From positions 58,928,446 through 58,992,445 of the forward strand of contig OZ038500.1 of assembly GCA_964036315.1 (NCBI GenBank): a stretch of 64,000 bases of DNA, in the 5' to 3' direction. The stretch comes from Acanthosepion esculentum. Lineage: Eukaryota > Mollusca > Cephalopoda > Sepiida > Sepiidae. Positions 30,781 to 41,035 of the stretch are shown here, in pieces (within the stretch, counting starts at the first letter, position 1; each line of letters starts with the position of its first letter). Both the position numbers and the translations under genes were made by a program. A model generated the notes under the pieces. The model saw only the letters and a program-made list of their open reading frames with translations. It did not search any database and was not told the origin of the DNA.

Positions 30781-30905
30781 TTTCGGCCGTTATATCCTCC
30801 GGCCCTTCACAAGTTTATATCCATCTAGGTAAACGATAGTGAATTCTAAACTGAACCCTTTATTTAATCTACAGACTATTCTCGTTCCATCACTCGTGTC
30901 TACGG
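30781..30905 (-). mobile_element. SINE O2-related fragment
   Basis: Minus strand: AAATAAAGGGTTCAGTTTAG then a decayed hairpin-GAAA region, in which the 42-bp array expanded. The body differs from the 26-28 kb copies and resembles 31.0-31.3 kb. Confidence 0.6.
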
Positions 30906-30939
30906 ATATTGTGTAGGTTTAGCACAATGTCCGAGTTAA

Positions 30940-31390
30940 TGGAAGCGTTGGTTTGTGAATTTGGTGACATAGAGGTTGTGAGTTCAATCCCTGGGTCGGG
31001 CAGTGTGTACTTGCATTCAGTAAAAACGGGGTGTATAATAACTGAACAGTACTAAATAAATATAAAGAGCTAGACGAGATTTGGAACGAAAACAGTTTAC
31101 CGCCGTAGATTAAATAAAGGCTTCAGTTCAAAATTTCCTGTAGGTTATCCAGATTGATATACAACTAAGGAAGGCAGAAAAGTGGAACCAGAACAGTCTA
31201 CCCCGTAGACTATATAAAGCGTTCAGTTCAGAATTCCCTGTAGGTTGTCCACGTCGATATGCAGCTGAGGACGGCCGGCAGGCAGAACAGCTGAAACGTT
31301 GTGATAACATTAACAAAGATGAGGACAATGGTCCGAGTATAAATGGTGTAAATAATGAAACCTCATCCCAGAAATTGAGACATAGAGTAG
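30940..31390 (+). mobile_element. SINE O2-related copy, full length
   Basis: The tRNA-like head (GCGTTGGTTTGTGAATTTGG, GTGAGTTCAATCCCTGG) is followed by two body units (ACCGCCGTAGATTAAATAAA and ACCCCGTAGACTATATAAAG, each ending CCTGTAGGTT), then AGCTGAAACGTTGTGATAAC and the tail AAAGATGAGGACAATGGTCC. The hairpin arms are decayed. It shares the head and tail of O2 but has a different middle. Confidence 0.6.
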
Positions 31391-31654
31391 TTGTTTTATA
31401 TTGAATAGTTTTTACTACATGAAGTGGCTTCATATCTTTTATTACCTGAAGTGGATTCATATTTTTCATGAAGGGCATGACTCCGTTCGTTGATATAACC
31501 TTCTGAGCAGTTAGCCACAAACTCACCGCTTCGAGTAGCTAATCACAATCTCAGTCATTTATATTCCATCCATGATACACCCTTAGGCGATCATGTATCT
31601 TTCGATACATGACTGACGATGGAGATATTTTTTTCTCGCAGTAGGTTGCAATTT

Positions 31655-31850
31655 GTTTATGCGGTACACCAGTTGACATCCAAGGCTATAGAACTCGGTC
31701 TGTCCTGCTATTTACCCACAGCTTGTGGAGAGAAGACGATTCATCAACTTTCCCAAGGGTACTCGCACGTAAGTGAATGTAATGCATTCAACTGGAATTC
31801 GGACTCGGTTCTCCGATTCCTCAATCATAGCCACTATCCATTACCGCTAC
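31655..31850 (-). mobile_element. SINE O1 copy
   Basis: AAGGCTATAGAACTCGGTC, TTTACCCACAGCTTGTGG, CGTAAGTGAATGTAATGC, AACTGGAATTCGGACTCGG and TCTCCGATTCC show the full O1 order on the minus strand. Confidence 0.75.
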
Positions 31851-31984
31851 GATTTTCTTTTTGCTCATATCGTTTTTATCTTCATCTAATTTACGTTTAG
31901 GTGCATTCAAATCTTCCCAATGATTTTTGTCGGGTGCCTACTCAGACGGCATGGAGCACATATCATCAATTTTCGATATATCGA

Positions 31985-32340
31985 TTTAGCACCCCTTTAA
32001 TAATTTAGAGCCAGTGAGAAACAACATCTTAGAAATTTTAGAGGAACTGGGAAAAAAACAGACTCTTCGAATTAGAAAAAGACAATATCTGGGACACATA
32101 ATGTTGAAAGCGGTCTTTGAAAATTTGTCACTCACTGAATATATTGAAGGCTACGGTAACAGTGGAAGGTGCCACATAACCTCCCTTACGATCTTGTATA
32201 AATATTTGGTAGAACTTGGAGATATAGCAAAAAAAAGAATTTACTAAGAGCTACAAAGGACAAGACATTGAGGAGAGCCAGTATCGCTCACGACGTGACA
32301 CAGTAATGTAGATAAAAATTGAAGCCTAAAACGAAATATT
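31985..32340 (+). pseudogene. LINE-C ORF2 C-terminal relic
   Basis: One open frame (32014-32247) contains RIRKRQYLGHIM and EGYGNSGRCHIT, then a decayed LLRA.KD...R continuation in another frame (TTACTAAGAGCTACAAAGG). These are the LGH.MR, G...GKR..GRR and ...A..D blocks ending LINE-C proteins. No catalytic residues are included. Confidence 0.7.
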
Positions 32341-32479
32341 TTAAAAACTACAGGAATGTATACACACATACATATATACACATATATATAATTATTATAC
32401 ATGGTTAAAAAAAAAAGGGTGAAACATGATCTTTTTCTAAAAGTTTATTATGACCCCCCCCACAAAAAATGGCTATTTA

Positions 32480-32731
32480 TCATTAAATTTTGCTCTCGTC
32501 AAAATATTCTCCTTTAGCCTTGATTACTGCAGCACCAATTTTTGACATTCGTTGCAAAAGTTTCTCAAAGTATAAGTTTGATAATTGATTCCATGCTTTA
32601 ATCCAAGACTCTAAGGGTGTGTTCATATTTTTTATTACCTGAAGTGGGTATCTCTTTTTCATTTTTTTTCATTCTTCTGTCAAGTTCATTCCATGCTAAT
32701 TCAGGAGGAGGCTTCAAACTTTTGAACTGTA

Positions 32732-32740
<9 letters not shown>
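32480..32740 (-). pseudogene. Tc1-like transposase C-terminal relic
   Basis: The minus strand encodes PPPELAWNELDRRMKKNEK and, in another frame, SWIKAWNQLSNLYFEKLLQ, RMSKIGAAVIKAKGEYFD and a stop. These match the end of Tc1 transposases (the SPDLNPIE..W..L.R.., W..I......L..SM..R...VI.A.GG.. blocks). The DDE core is missing. A frameshift separates the two parts. The adjoining AT/GATATA tract follows directly, and the GGAGGAGGCTTCAA word is duplicated twice more at 32851-32882. Confidence 0.75.
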
Positions 32741-32787
<47 letters not shown>

Positions 32788-32805
32788 AGATATAGATATA
32801 GATAT
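32733..32805. repeat. (AT)n then (GATATA)n microsatellite
   Basis: TA run followed by about six GATATA units. Confidence 0.95.
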
Positions 32806-32894
32806 AAATACTATATATGTAGTATATATATATTTATGTAACATAATTCTGGAGGAGGCTAATTCTGGAGGAGGCTTCAATCTTTTCAACTCTA

Positions 32895-33367
32895 GTATAT
32901 ATATATATATATATATATTAGAATCATATATATTTAATTAGAATCATACATATATATATATATAAGAATCATATATATATATATATATATAAGAATCATA
33001 TATATATATATATATATAAGTTATCATATATATATATAAGTATCATATATATATATATATATATATAAGAATCATATATATATATATAAGAATCATATAT
33101 ATATATATATAAGAATCATATATATATATATATATAAGAATAATATATATATATATAAGAATCATATATATATATATAAGAATCATATATATATATAAGA
33201 ATCATATATATATATATTTAAGAATCATATATATATATATAATAATCATATATATATATATATAAGAATCATATATATATATAAGAATCATATATATATA
33301 TATGTATATATAAGAATCATATATATATACATATATATATATAAGAATCATATATATATATATAAGA

Positions 33368-33418
<51 letters not shown>
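32895..33418. repeat. AT minisatellite with AAGAATCAT punctuation
   Basis: About 20 units of AAGAATCAT plus a variable (AT)n, each roughly 20-28 bases. Confidence 0.95.
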
Positions 33419-33419
<1 letters not shown>

Positions 33420-34117
33420 AGAATCATAAATCGGCTTTGTACTTGACAGTTCAAATCTAATGTCAGTTATTCATATCAATGTAATTCTGTAAACGTTAGC
33501 GAAGCATGAAGCCATTGTACAATAAGTGATTGCATTTACGAAGGGGAATTCCCAATTGATAACTCGGGCCATTAATTCTGGATACTTTGATGCGATAAAT
33601 CACAGATTGTAATGGCAACGAATTATTAATATTTATTGCAGCAGAAAAATTTCTTATTTTCATCAGTATTATCACTATTTATTTTTCTGTATCCTCAGGC
33701 GAGAGGTATCTGATGGCCGCCACTGGAGAACAAACCTTTTTCAACATCCAGCACTCACTTCAATTACCACCTACCGTTCCTATGGCCAAATTGGTCATAC
33801 GTTCTTTGCGCAGCTGAACACCAGATCAAATCCTTGCACAGGTATCGATAGCATGGCAATGACTAGTTTTCCAGTCTACTTAGTACGGTTAACAACCCAT
33901 TTGCTCCCTCTCTATCAATTCTCTTGAAGGATGATAGTGGAAAAATTACTGCGACCCGGTCATGCCATTCAAAATTCCTATTCATGCTCGGGGTTTAGCG
34001 ATCTTCCAACAATAGCTTTGTTTTTCGCACATTTATTTGATAATGTCATTGACTGTGTCGTTTTTGATACGGTCAACGTTGGAGAAGTTGGTTTTGTAGA
34101 ATCTCATATCAAACGGC
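33419..34117. other. Unexplained stretch
   Basis: An 83-codon plus-strand frame at 33931-34182 overlaps a SINE at its end and is not considered a gene. Confidence 0.4.
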
Positions 34118-34232
34118 GATTTTCTAAGCATAGCTTAGATGTGGCACACAGACGAAACGATTCGGCACCCAGTTGTAACTGATCTAGCGAGACGAGCTTA
34201 CTGATCATTACATCACATCGATGTGCCTCAAT
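34118..34232 (-). mobile_element. SINE O4 copy
   Basis: GATTTTCTAAGCATAGCTTAG, GTGGCACACAGACGAAACG, CACCCAGTTGTAACTGATC and TAGCGAGACGAGCTTACTG match O4; the minus strand carries the tRNA-like head. Confidence 0.65.
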
Positions 34233-34799
34233 CTCGTTTCTAATATTTATATTCTTCGCAGTAGTTCCGCTACTAATGTTCACCATTCACAGACGCGAAG
34301 AAAGATTGTGAAGACCAATGCACTCAACGGTCTATTTGATTTCGGGTAGATGTTCTTGTCATTCCAGATAGTTCTTTGTTTTGCGACAACATCTGTGCTG
34401 CTTTTGAAAGTCTTTCTCTTCTGTACACCTGATATACTGCAGCCGCGGTAGCGGTGGTCTTTCCAGGGAAAGATAGCCTTACTGAGTCTAAACCTCTCCA
34501 GGCGATTTTAAATTCAGAGGTTATCCTTCTACGAGACCGATTGACACCCAAGACAATAGTTCATACATTTCAACATCATCATCATCATCAGTCCCGCGAC
34601 TACTTCAATCGTCGGAGGATGGGACCAGAAGTCAGAAGAAACTCGCTTTGATTCTTCTTCCTCATGATCGTTTCAGTGGATTTCCAGATAGCTTGGCGGC
34701 GCCCATCTCATCTTGACTGATAGTCGAAGACCACAGTTTATGGTGTGGGTCGCACTCAGTCCCTACATTCAGGTTTTGAATTCGGTTCTTTCCTCGTAC
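34233..34799. other. Unexplained stretch
   Basis: Overlapping short frames on both strands at 34324-34651 lack recognisable motifs. A short CAT/TCA run lies at 34571-34590. Confidence 0.4.
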
Positions 34800-34985
34800 T
34801 GGTTGGTTGGCACCCAAGGCTATAGCACCCAGTTTGGTCTGCTTTTTACCCATAGCTAGGGAAGAGATGGATTCATACCTTTCCGAAGAGTATTAGCCCG
34901 TAAGTGAATATAACGAACTCGACTGGAATTCGAACCCGACTGTCCGATTCCACAATCCGAGTCGCTACCCATAATTTCCTCATGC
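34800..34985 (-). mobile_element. SINE O1 copy, best preserved
   Basis: GGTTGGCACCCAAGGCTATAG, TTTTTACCCATAGCTAGGG, GATGGATTCATACCTTTCC, GTAAGTGAATATAACGAAC, GACTGGAATTCGAACCCG and CCGATTCCACAATCCGAGTC follow on. On the minus strand this is a tRNA-like head (B box GGGTTCGAATTCC) and a body of about 130 bases. Confidence 0.8.
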
Positions 34986-35639
34986 ATCCTATGATTAAAA
35001 TGTTTCTTTTGCCCAAATATACAAGTCATATCTGGAGAATGTTTTATGCAGTTTATTTACAGGTTCCTCTTCTTTGAACGATAGACTATGATAAAAACTA
35101 TCTAACGATGTTTGATTCGACTTCAAATACTTTCGATAATCGAGGTGGTTAGAAGCTTATATAGTGTTTATCTGGACGGCTTCGTCGGATATTTTTCCGA
35201 TGCTTACGAGTCTTTACGCGATGATTCAATTGTCCATACTTATTGAGCCGTTCTCCTTGCAAATTACATTTAATAGCTTTCACAAATATTACCGTAATTC
35301 AGGATACAACGGAGAATATGAAATAAAATCGCATTGTTTGTAAATGGCAGGGTTTCACAATGCATACAAAACATCTACTTCTCAGAAAATAGCAGCTGAT
35401 GAGGAAGCAGTTTTTTTTCCTTAATGTCGCCTGCATATAGAGAGGTGCGTCTCGTAAGCATGTGTGTCTTGCATGATAGTACTTCATTTCATGTGTTAGA
35501 ACGGAGCTAATTCAAGGATTCACGCCTTGGAAGAATTCCCCGAGAGACCGTGTAGCCTTACTCACCCACCTATGGTGATTGCGTGTTTGAGATGCTATGT
35601 AACCCATACTTGGACGTGTTGAATTGAGAGTTGTCCTTC
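34986..35639. other. Unexplained stretch
   Basis: No gene or repeat family recognised. Confidence 0.45.
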
Positions 35640-35815
35640 TTCTAGACTTGTTGCCACCCAAGGCTATAGAATCCAATCTATTCAGCTACTTAGAGAGAAG
35701 AGATTGATTCATACCTTTTAAGAGAATATAACGAACTCGACTGGAATTCGAACTCGTCTCTCCGATTCCGCAATCCGAGTTGCTACCTGTTACCCCCACC
35801 GTGCCTTCATTCAGC
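35640..35815 (-). mobile_element. SINE O1 copy
   Basis: Full O1 order on the minus strand with a small deletion in the CTTTTAAGAGAATATAACG body. Confidence 0.75.
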
Positions 35816-36369
35816 ATGAAGACCTTGATGCAATTCTTACAGAATATAATGGCGGATATGAAAATAATTATTTCCCTAAAGGATGCACAGTCTCACAGTA
35901 GAATTTTGGAATAGAAACCCGCTCGGAATATCTCTTATTTACTTCATATTTCAGAGTAGTCAACTGGTTCCTAAATAAATATTTTACGAGGTGACACAAT
36001 TTACCCTATATAGCCCCGTTAAAGACAAGTTTGCATAACTTGGTCGATATTGGCTGTTTCAAAAGTACTCCCTTTGCGAGGCTATGAAATTGCCATTGCT
36101 GTAAATATTCTTGGAACACGATTTCCGGAATAGCATTCCGTAATATAGTCACGTGTTAATAGATGCCCGTAATGCAAACAAATCTGTCTTTTCGCGTCCC
36201 AATGCTATATTTTACGTGGTGTTACATTTTCATTCCCGATGCGTCGCCGTGAAAAGTAAATTTCGGCAATGTTGGACATGTCTCCGAAAAAAAAAATGAA
36301 ATGTCAAAAGATTGTTTTTTTCCCTTGACACTTTAACAGATTTGTATGTTCCTGCATATAATAATTAGT
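35816..36369. other. Unexplained stretch
   Basis: No gene or repeat family recognised. Confidence 0.45.
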
Positions 36370-36935
36370 ATATTCTACAAATCTGGAAATGGTCGAGTGA
36401 TTAGAACGCTCGAATCTCACCATGATCAATCTGGAATAGTCATCAAGGTGAAAAATTGTGAAGACGTTTTCATTGTATGTTGTCTGCCAAACGAATCCTC
36501 TTGATGTTATCGGGAGACAATACCAGCGTTCGGCAACTTTGATAAACTTCATAAAACGATACATCGGCCTGAGGAGACAATCGCAGCTTGCGGCACCTTT
36601 GAAAACATTCAAAAAACGATACTAAAGGATGACTCAAGCCTTGGCGTGGAGCTATTAGAGAGCCGTCGGTGGTTGTGATAGCACGAAGGTCGGGGTCATC
36701 GTGATCGAGGGTTTGATTGTACTGGTCTTGTTCAGATTGTTAATGACGCCAGATAATGAGCACTCCCCAAGAAACTCTAAATAAGGTGCGCTTGGAAAAG
36801 TAGACCCTGTTGATGTTGAACAAAAACAAATGTGCCTGAGTGGGCGCCTGTAACAGGGATCGGCTATCTGCCAATCCGTACTGCTCTAGCAGGCAGGCAT
36901 ACTCGTTTACAAACGGCCAGCCACTACGACTACTA
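36370..36935 (+). mobile_element. SINE O3 copy, long
   Basis: Starts tRNA-like (AATGGTCGAGTGATTAGAAC, CTCGAATCTCACCATGATCA), then TCTTGATGTTATCGGGAGAC, GTTGTGATAGCACGAAGGTC, CATCGTGATCGAGGGTTTG and TTGTTCAGATTGTTAATGACG. Copies are at 37.14, 39.45, 53.3 (minus) and 55.74 kb. An internal duplication of the GGAGACAAT...TTTGA...AACGATAC unit is present. Confidence 0.7.
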
Positions 36936-36964
36936 CACTTCTAAATACTTCTGTTTATGGCTTC

Positions 36965-37085
36965 ATTTAAAAAAATTACGGAAAATAATTAGCTTAGCTG
37001 TGGTACAAATCCCGAAAGTATGTCGCAGTGAAATCACAATTCAGTTATAATAGATCTAGCGAAACAATCTTGCTTACCATTACAC
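36965..37085 (-). mobile_element. SINE O4 fragment
   Basis: AATTAGCTTAGCTGTGGTAC, TAATAGATCTAGCGAAACAA and ACCATTACACTACGTGGAAG match the O4 head on the minus strand. Confidence 0.5.
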
Positions 37086-37137
37086 TACGTGGAAGTTACC
37101 ACTCAACACTACTAAATACTTATATATAAGTATATAT

Positions 37138-37660
37138 AAGTATTTAGTAGTGTCCGAGTGCTTAGCTTTCCGATGATGACATCCAGGTTCGAATTTCATC
37201 ATAGTCAATTTGTCAGAAAGGTCACTTCTTGATGTTATTGATCTGGGGGAGGTGACCTTTGGAAAATGCCTAAAAATCATCTCACGTGTTAGCCCAAGTC
37301 TTCTAAGTGAAATTGGTTGGCCGGAAATATTGGAAGCCATCGATGGTTGTGATAGCACGAAAGTCGGAGTCATCTTGGCCGAGGGTTTGAGTATGCTGGC
37401 GTTGTTCAGACTGTTGATGACGGCAAATAATGCACTCTCTCCCGGAAACTGTAACTAAGGTTCACTCAGCATATTTGAAGTATAAACCACAGGTGGGCTT
37501 TCTGAGTGTTATAAAAATGTAGCTGAGCAGGCTGCTGCTACAGGCTAGATTGGCTAGATGTCCTAGTAGACACGCATACTCGGATACCAGCAGCCGGTCA
37601 TTAAGACCCTCAAATCTACGAAAGAAGGAGACGACAGAAAAAGGCAGACACAAAGAGCTC
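37138..37660 (+). mobile_element. SINE O3 copy
   Basis: tRNA-like GTGTCCGAGTGCTTAGC with a B box CCAGGTTCGAATTTC, then TCTTGATGTTATTGATCTGG, CATCGATGGTTGTGATAGC, CATCTTGGCCGAGGGTTTG and a tail of CACAGGTGGGC and GCATACTCGGATACC. It is preceded by a 15-base inverted word TACTAAATACTTATATATAAG at 37111-37150. Confidence 0.75.
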
Positions 37661-38557
37661 CTTCGATCTATCTAGCTTGCCAATAAATAAATAAATAAAA
37701 AATAAAAATAAATATCTTACGTAATTGAAAGCTGCAATTTTAAAGCAACGCTTTTTTTAAAAAAATGTTCTGTTTTGTATCTTCAGTCATGGGATAATTT
37801 CGAAAAAAAGAGATATTTAGAAATAATTTTTAGCGTTAAAGCCTGAATAAGAATGTATGCTTAAATCTAAAGACGCGTGCGCAAGACGATGACATCGATA
37901 GAAACAATGCACCAGCTTTTAACCATCTCATGACTCGGTTGCCGGAACTATCTGGAGTTAAATTAAAAACCATTAAAGACACCGTTCTTTTGAAAGCCCA
38001 CACTTCTGAAGACTTCTCTCGTGAAAGATCCGCTGTTGGGAAAACCTTCGCTTGTGATATTTCAAGAACTAATTTGGCACACTCAGAAGAAACAACATAC
38101 CCACCCGCAAGGCAGAATCGATTCTCAAGCCTGTCGAAATGAAGAAAGGGAACTATACGTTATTAATAAGCGTGCCAGTTCGTTATTTGCTGCTGATAAC
38201 AGTAATCGTTGCCATAATTGCTCTGGTTCTGTCATCATCTGAAATGCCCGATGGCAAGAGCGCATTGGAATGAAGTCGACGATGAACACAATAAAACTAC
38301 AGAATCTTCCCGTAAGACATAAATGTACACAAGACCAAAACACTTTCACTTTACCTTAAAATTACGATACGAAAATAATCAACCAATAAAAGATCTCCAA
38401 CTACAAGCCAAAAGACCAAACTTAATTATCATAAACAAAGAACTCAAACAGTCTGAAATCGTTGATTTGACCTATACGACTGAATGGAAAAGAGGTAAAA
38501 TATATTATTGAACATGATAGTAAAAGTTAATGCCAATAATCATTGGAATACTAATAA
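37661..38557. other. Unexplained stretch
   Basis: A 70-codon plus-strand frame at 37930-38142 reads as balanced protein (RLPELSGVKLKTIKDTVLL) but is unrecognised. A (AATA)n tract lies at 37680-37710. Confidence 0.4.
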
Positions 38558-38558
38558 C

Positions 38559-39301
38559 TACCGTATTTGACGGCATATAAGACGCACGGGTGTATGAGAC
38601 GCACCCCAATTTCAGCAGGGTAAATCAAGAAATATAGTAATTAGTAAAATTATTAGTAAATGGTACAAGCTAGGTTATATTTATGAGGTATTATTTTGGC
38701 TAAACAAGCCCTGATTACAATTAAACGAAAAATAATAGGAAAAGAAAGAACACGCGCCTATAAAAACTTTATTAAATCAAAAGGTAAGAAAACAAAATAA
38801 AAATCAAGCAATTATTACAGTTGAGCAAATCAGGACAGTTACCATTAAAATTCAGTCAAAACAATTCCTTTATATGATCTGTACAACCTGCGTCTTGCAA
38901 ACGTCTTAGTGGAATAATTGGGATATAAAAATTCTGATTGTATTTATACCAATGCAACTGAGAGTTATCGCAAGAAAAAATATTAATGAAACATTTATTT
39001 TACAAGTATAAAATTTGAATTTGAATATAATTTTAGTGAAAAAAGTACTAACATTAAACGTGATGAAATTAATATAATGAATATTATCAATGATAATTTT
39101 AATCTGCATAATAGCCTTGTAAATAATTACAATATGTATATAAAAGTTACTCTAAAGTCTAAGCTAATAGGAGTTGCCAGATAACTAATTTCGGGCGACT
39201 ATCGCGAATTTCAATCCTGCATATGCCATATAAGATGCAGTGGAATTTTAAAAGATATTTTAGTAAAAAAAAGTGCGTCTTATATACCGTCAAATACGGT
39301 A
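38559..39301. mobile_element. MITE-like nonautonomous DNA transposon
   Basis: Left end TACCGTATTTGACGGCATAT then AAGACGCAC; right end GTGCGTCTTATATACCGTC then AAATACGGTA. These are near-perfect terminal inverted repeats of about 27 bases. The inner 680 bases are AT-rich and encode nothing. Similar TACCGTATTT...AAGACGCAC ends are common in animal genomes in my recollection, but the superfamily cannot be fixed. Target duplication is unclear. Confidence 0.8.
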
Positions 39302-39444
39302 ATTAAAAATAGCTTTGCAGTGAATTTCGAAAAGATGGAAAGGTCGGGTCAACATATTGCTAAAACCCGAAAAGAAAATAACTGAAGTGATTTGAGAAAA
39401 CCTGAAAACAGCTTAGATATTATTGAGGATAGAAATACGAAATG

Positions 39445-39720
39445 GGCATGTGGCCGAATGATTAGAGTTTCAACGGGGAGACCAGGGTTCGAATTTTGTC
39501 ATCCGTACACACAACCAGCAGAATAATAACACAAGAAACGTGGTTTGGTAAGCTGAAACCGAATAACATCCACACGTGAAGCCTAACGATACGACCATGG
39601 TCGATTTGTCAAGCGAGTAACTTCTTGATAATATCATTCTAGAGAGACAATCCCAGCGGGTGTCATCGTTTGGAAGGACCTGAAAATTGCGTCTCGGGTT
39701 GACCAAAGGTTGTGAGAGAA
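39445..39720 (+). mobile_element. SINE O3 copy
   Basis: tRNA-like GTGGCCGAATGATTAGAG and AGGGTTCGAATTTTGTCATC, then TTGTCAAGCGAGTAACTTC and TTGATAATATCATTCTAGAG. The tail is shorter than in the 37 kb copy. Confidence 0.7.
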
Positions 39721-39721
39721 T

Positions 39722-40372
39722 AAGTAATTTCAGTTTTGGGGAATCAATTGTAATAAGGAATATACCATTCTCATTACTAAGCGTACATGGCAGTTAAGAA
39801 AAAAATTAGGGTGCAAAAACACAAACAACCCAAAAGGCAGTCAATTGACAACCGACCCCAAACAAGAAAGGTAATGTGCATTTGGCGAGATACCCGGACA
39901 TTTGGTCGACGGAAACTTAACCGAATGAACATTTAGCCGAAAATCTAGTGGCGTACTTACATGTAAGTCACACTCTTTATTGTATTGTTCTACATATACT
40001 TATATATATTTACTGTTTTAATTTATAATTTTTCGTTTTATTTGACAGGCTTTTTTTTAAATCTATTCTTTATATATTATATTTTACTTCAAATATAGCT
40101 GAAAGATGATAATTATTTTGAGAAAAAGCACATTTTAATACTGCCAAAATCTTAAAAGTTTACGATATGAAAGATCTTTCAAATTCGATTTTAATGATAA
40201 TTATCTTAAATCTTACTGTTAAATACGAATTTAAATAATTAGGTGCTACTGTTTACACTATATCAAATAGTTTAAAAAATATTAATTTCAATAAACAAAT
40301 ATTGAAATAAGAAAACCTTTAACTTTAAATTAATATTTAGTAATTTAATCACTTGAACTTTAATGGTAACTA
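39722..40372. other. Stretch containing an inverted relative of the 43-kb minisatellite
   Basis: At 39885-39950 CGGACATTTGGTCGACGGAA, CTTAACCGAATGAACATTT and AGCCGAAA are the reverse-complement style of the GGCCAAATGTC units at 43.0-43.37 kb. The remaining DNA is AT-rich without features. Confidence 0.5.
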
Positions 40373-41035
40373 TCAGCATGGCCCAGCGTTGCCCGTGCTT
40401 GATTCAAAAATCGTACGTTTAGGTAGTTTCCTCTTACTTTTCAACGAATATGTGTAAACTGATTTGCAGTACAAACGGTAGTTACGCTCACCAAGCGTTT
40501 CATGTGACAAAACATACTGCCTCCGTTGAGATTGACTGGAAAGCCTCAAAGAGGCCTCTACCTCGGTTTCAGCCTCCCGCTTTCTCTTTGCCGCAGAGGC
40601 TTTTTTAGTACGCCTGCTAAGGTTGCCTCGCCATGGTTCTTTGGCACGCTTAGCAAAGGTACCTGGTCGGTCATCGCCACGGCACTCACAAGAGTGCAAA
40701 GCAGGGGTTGAAGTAGACGCCAGCCGCTTCTCCCCCAAGGAGGCGCACTCAATGGAATCCTGCCCCCGTTTCCCCTTAGCCTGTGAGGCTTTTTTAGAAC
40801 GCCTGCGAAGGTTGCCTCGCCTGGGTGTTTTTGCAGCCTTTGCAGAGCTGCCGGGTTGGTCATCGCCACGGCACGCAGAAGAGTGCAAAGCAAAGGTTGA
40901 AGTAGACGCTATATGATCATCTGTAACCGGAGTTATTATGTGCTCCTCCGCACTCGCCTGTTCTGCATGTGTAACGTTAACGGTGTTAGGGGTCTTCAGT
41001 TGCTGACGTGCGGATGTTCGTCGTGTAGGAGCCAT
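40373..41035 (-). CDS. Unrecognised 220-aa basic protein with internal 63-aa duplication
   Basis: A single Met-to-stop frame. The N-terminus MAPTRRTSARQQLKTPNTVN leads to two tandem 63-residue units (ASTSTFALHSSACRGDDQPG and ASTSTPALHSCECRGDDRPG begin them; each continues with K-rich RRGNLRRRSKKAS-type sequence). A tail with QSQRRQYVLSHETLGERNY follows. The DNA duplication period is 189 bases (40611 versus 40800). It is strongly basic, has no signal peptide or membrane segment, and low-complexity Arg/Lys/Ser regions. The minus-strand context is TTCAAATGGC. The surrounding block is GC-richer than the window. The basic, repetitive N-terminus is reminiscent of the start of Helitron replicase proteins, but no Rep or helicase motif is seen. 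A transposon-derived ORF is most likely; function unknown. Confidence 0.45.
   Translation of the reverse strand: MAPTRRTSARQQLKTPNTVNVTHAEQASAEEHIITPVTDDHIASTSTFALHSSACRGDDQPGSSAKAAKTPRRGNLRRRSKKASQAKGKRGQDSIECASLGEKRLASTSTPALHSCECRGDDRPGTFAKRAKEPWRGNLSRRTKKASAAKRKREAETEVEASLRLSSQSQRRQYVLSHETLGERNYRLYCKSVYTYSLKSKRKLPKRTIFESSTGNAGPC

Noticed and set aside
30340..30839. Repetitive 149-162-codon ORFs resembling membrane proteins
   Set aside because: Product of a 42-bp minisatellite whose period is a multiple of three; several frames on both strands are open, so openness is no evidence of coding.
32895..33418. CRISPR-like array
   Set aside because: Units are separated by variable AT runs, not unique spacers, and the genome is clearly eukaryotic.
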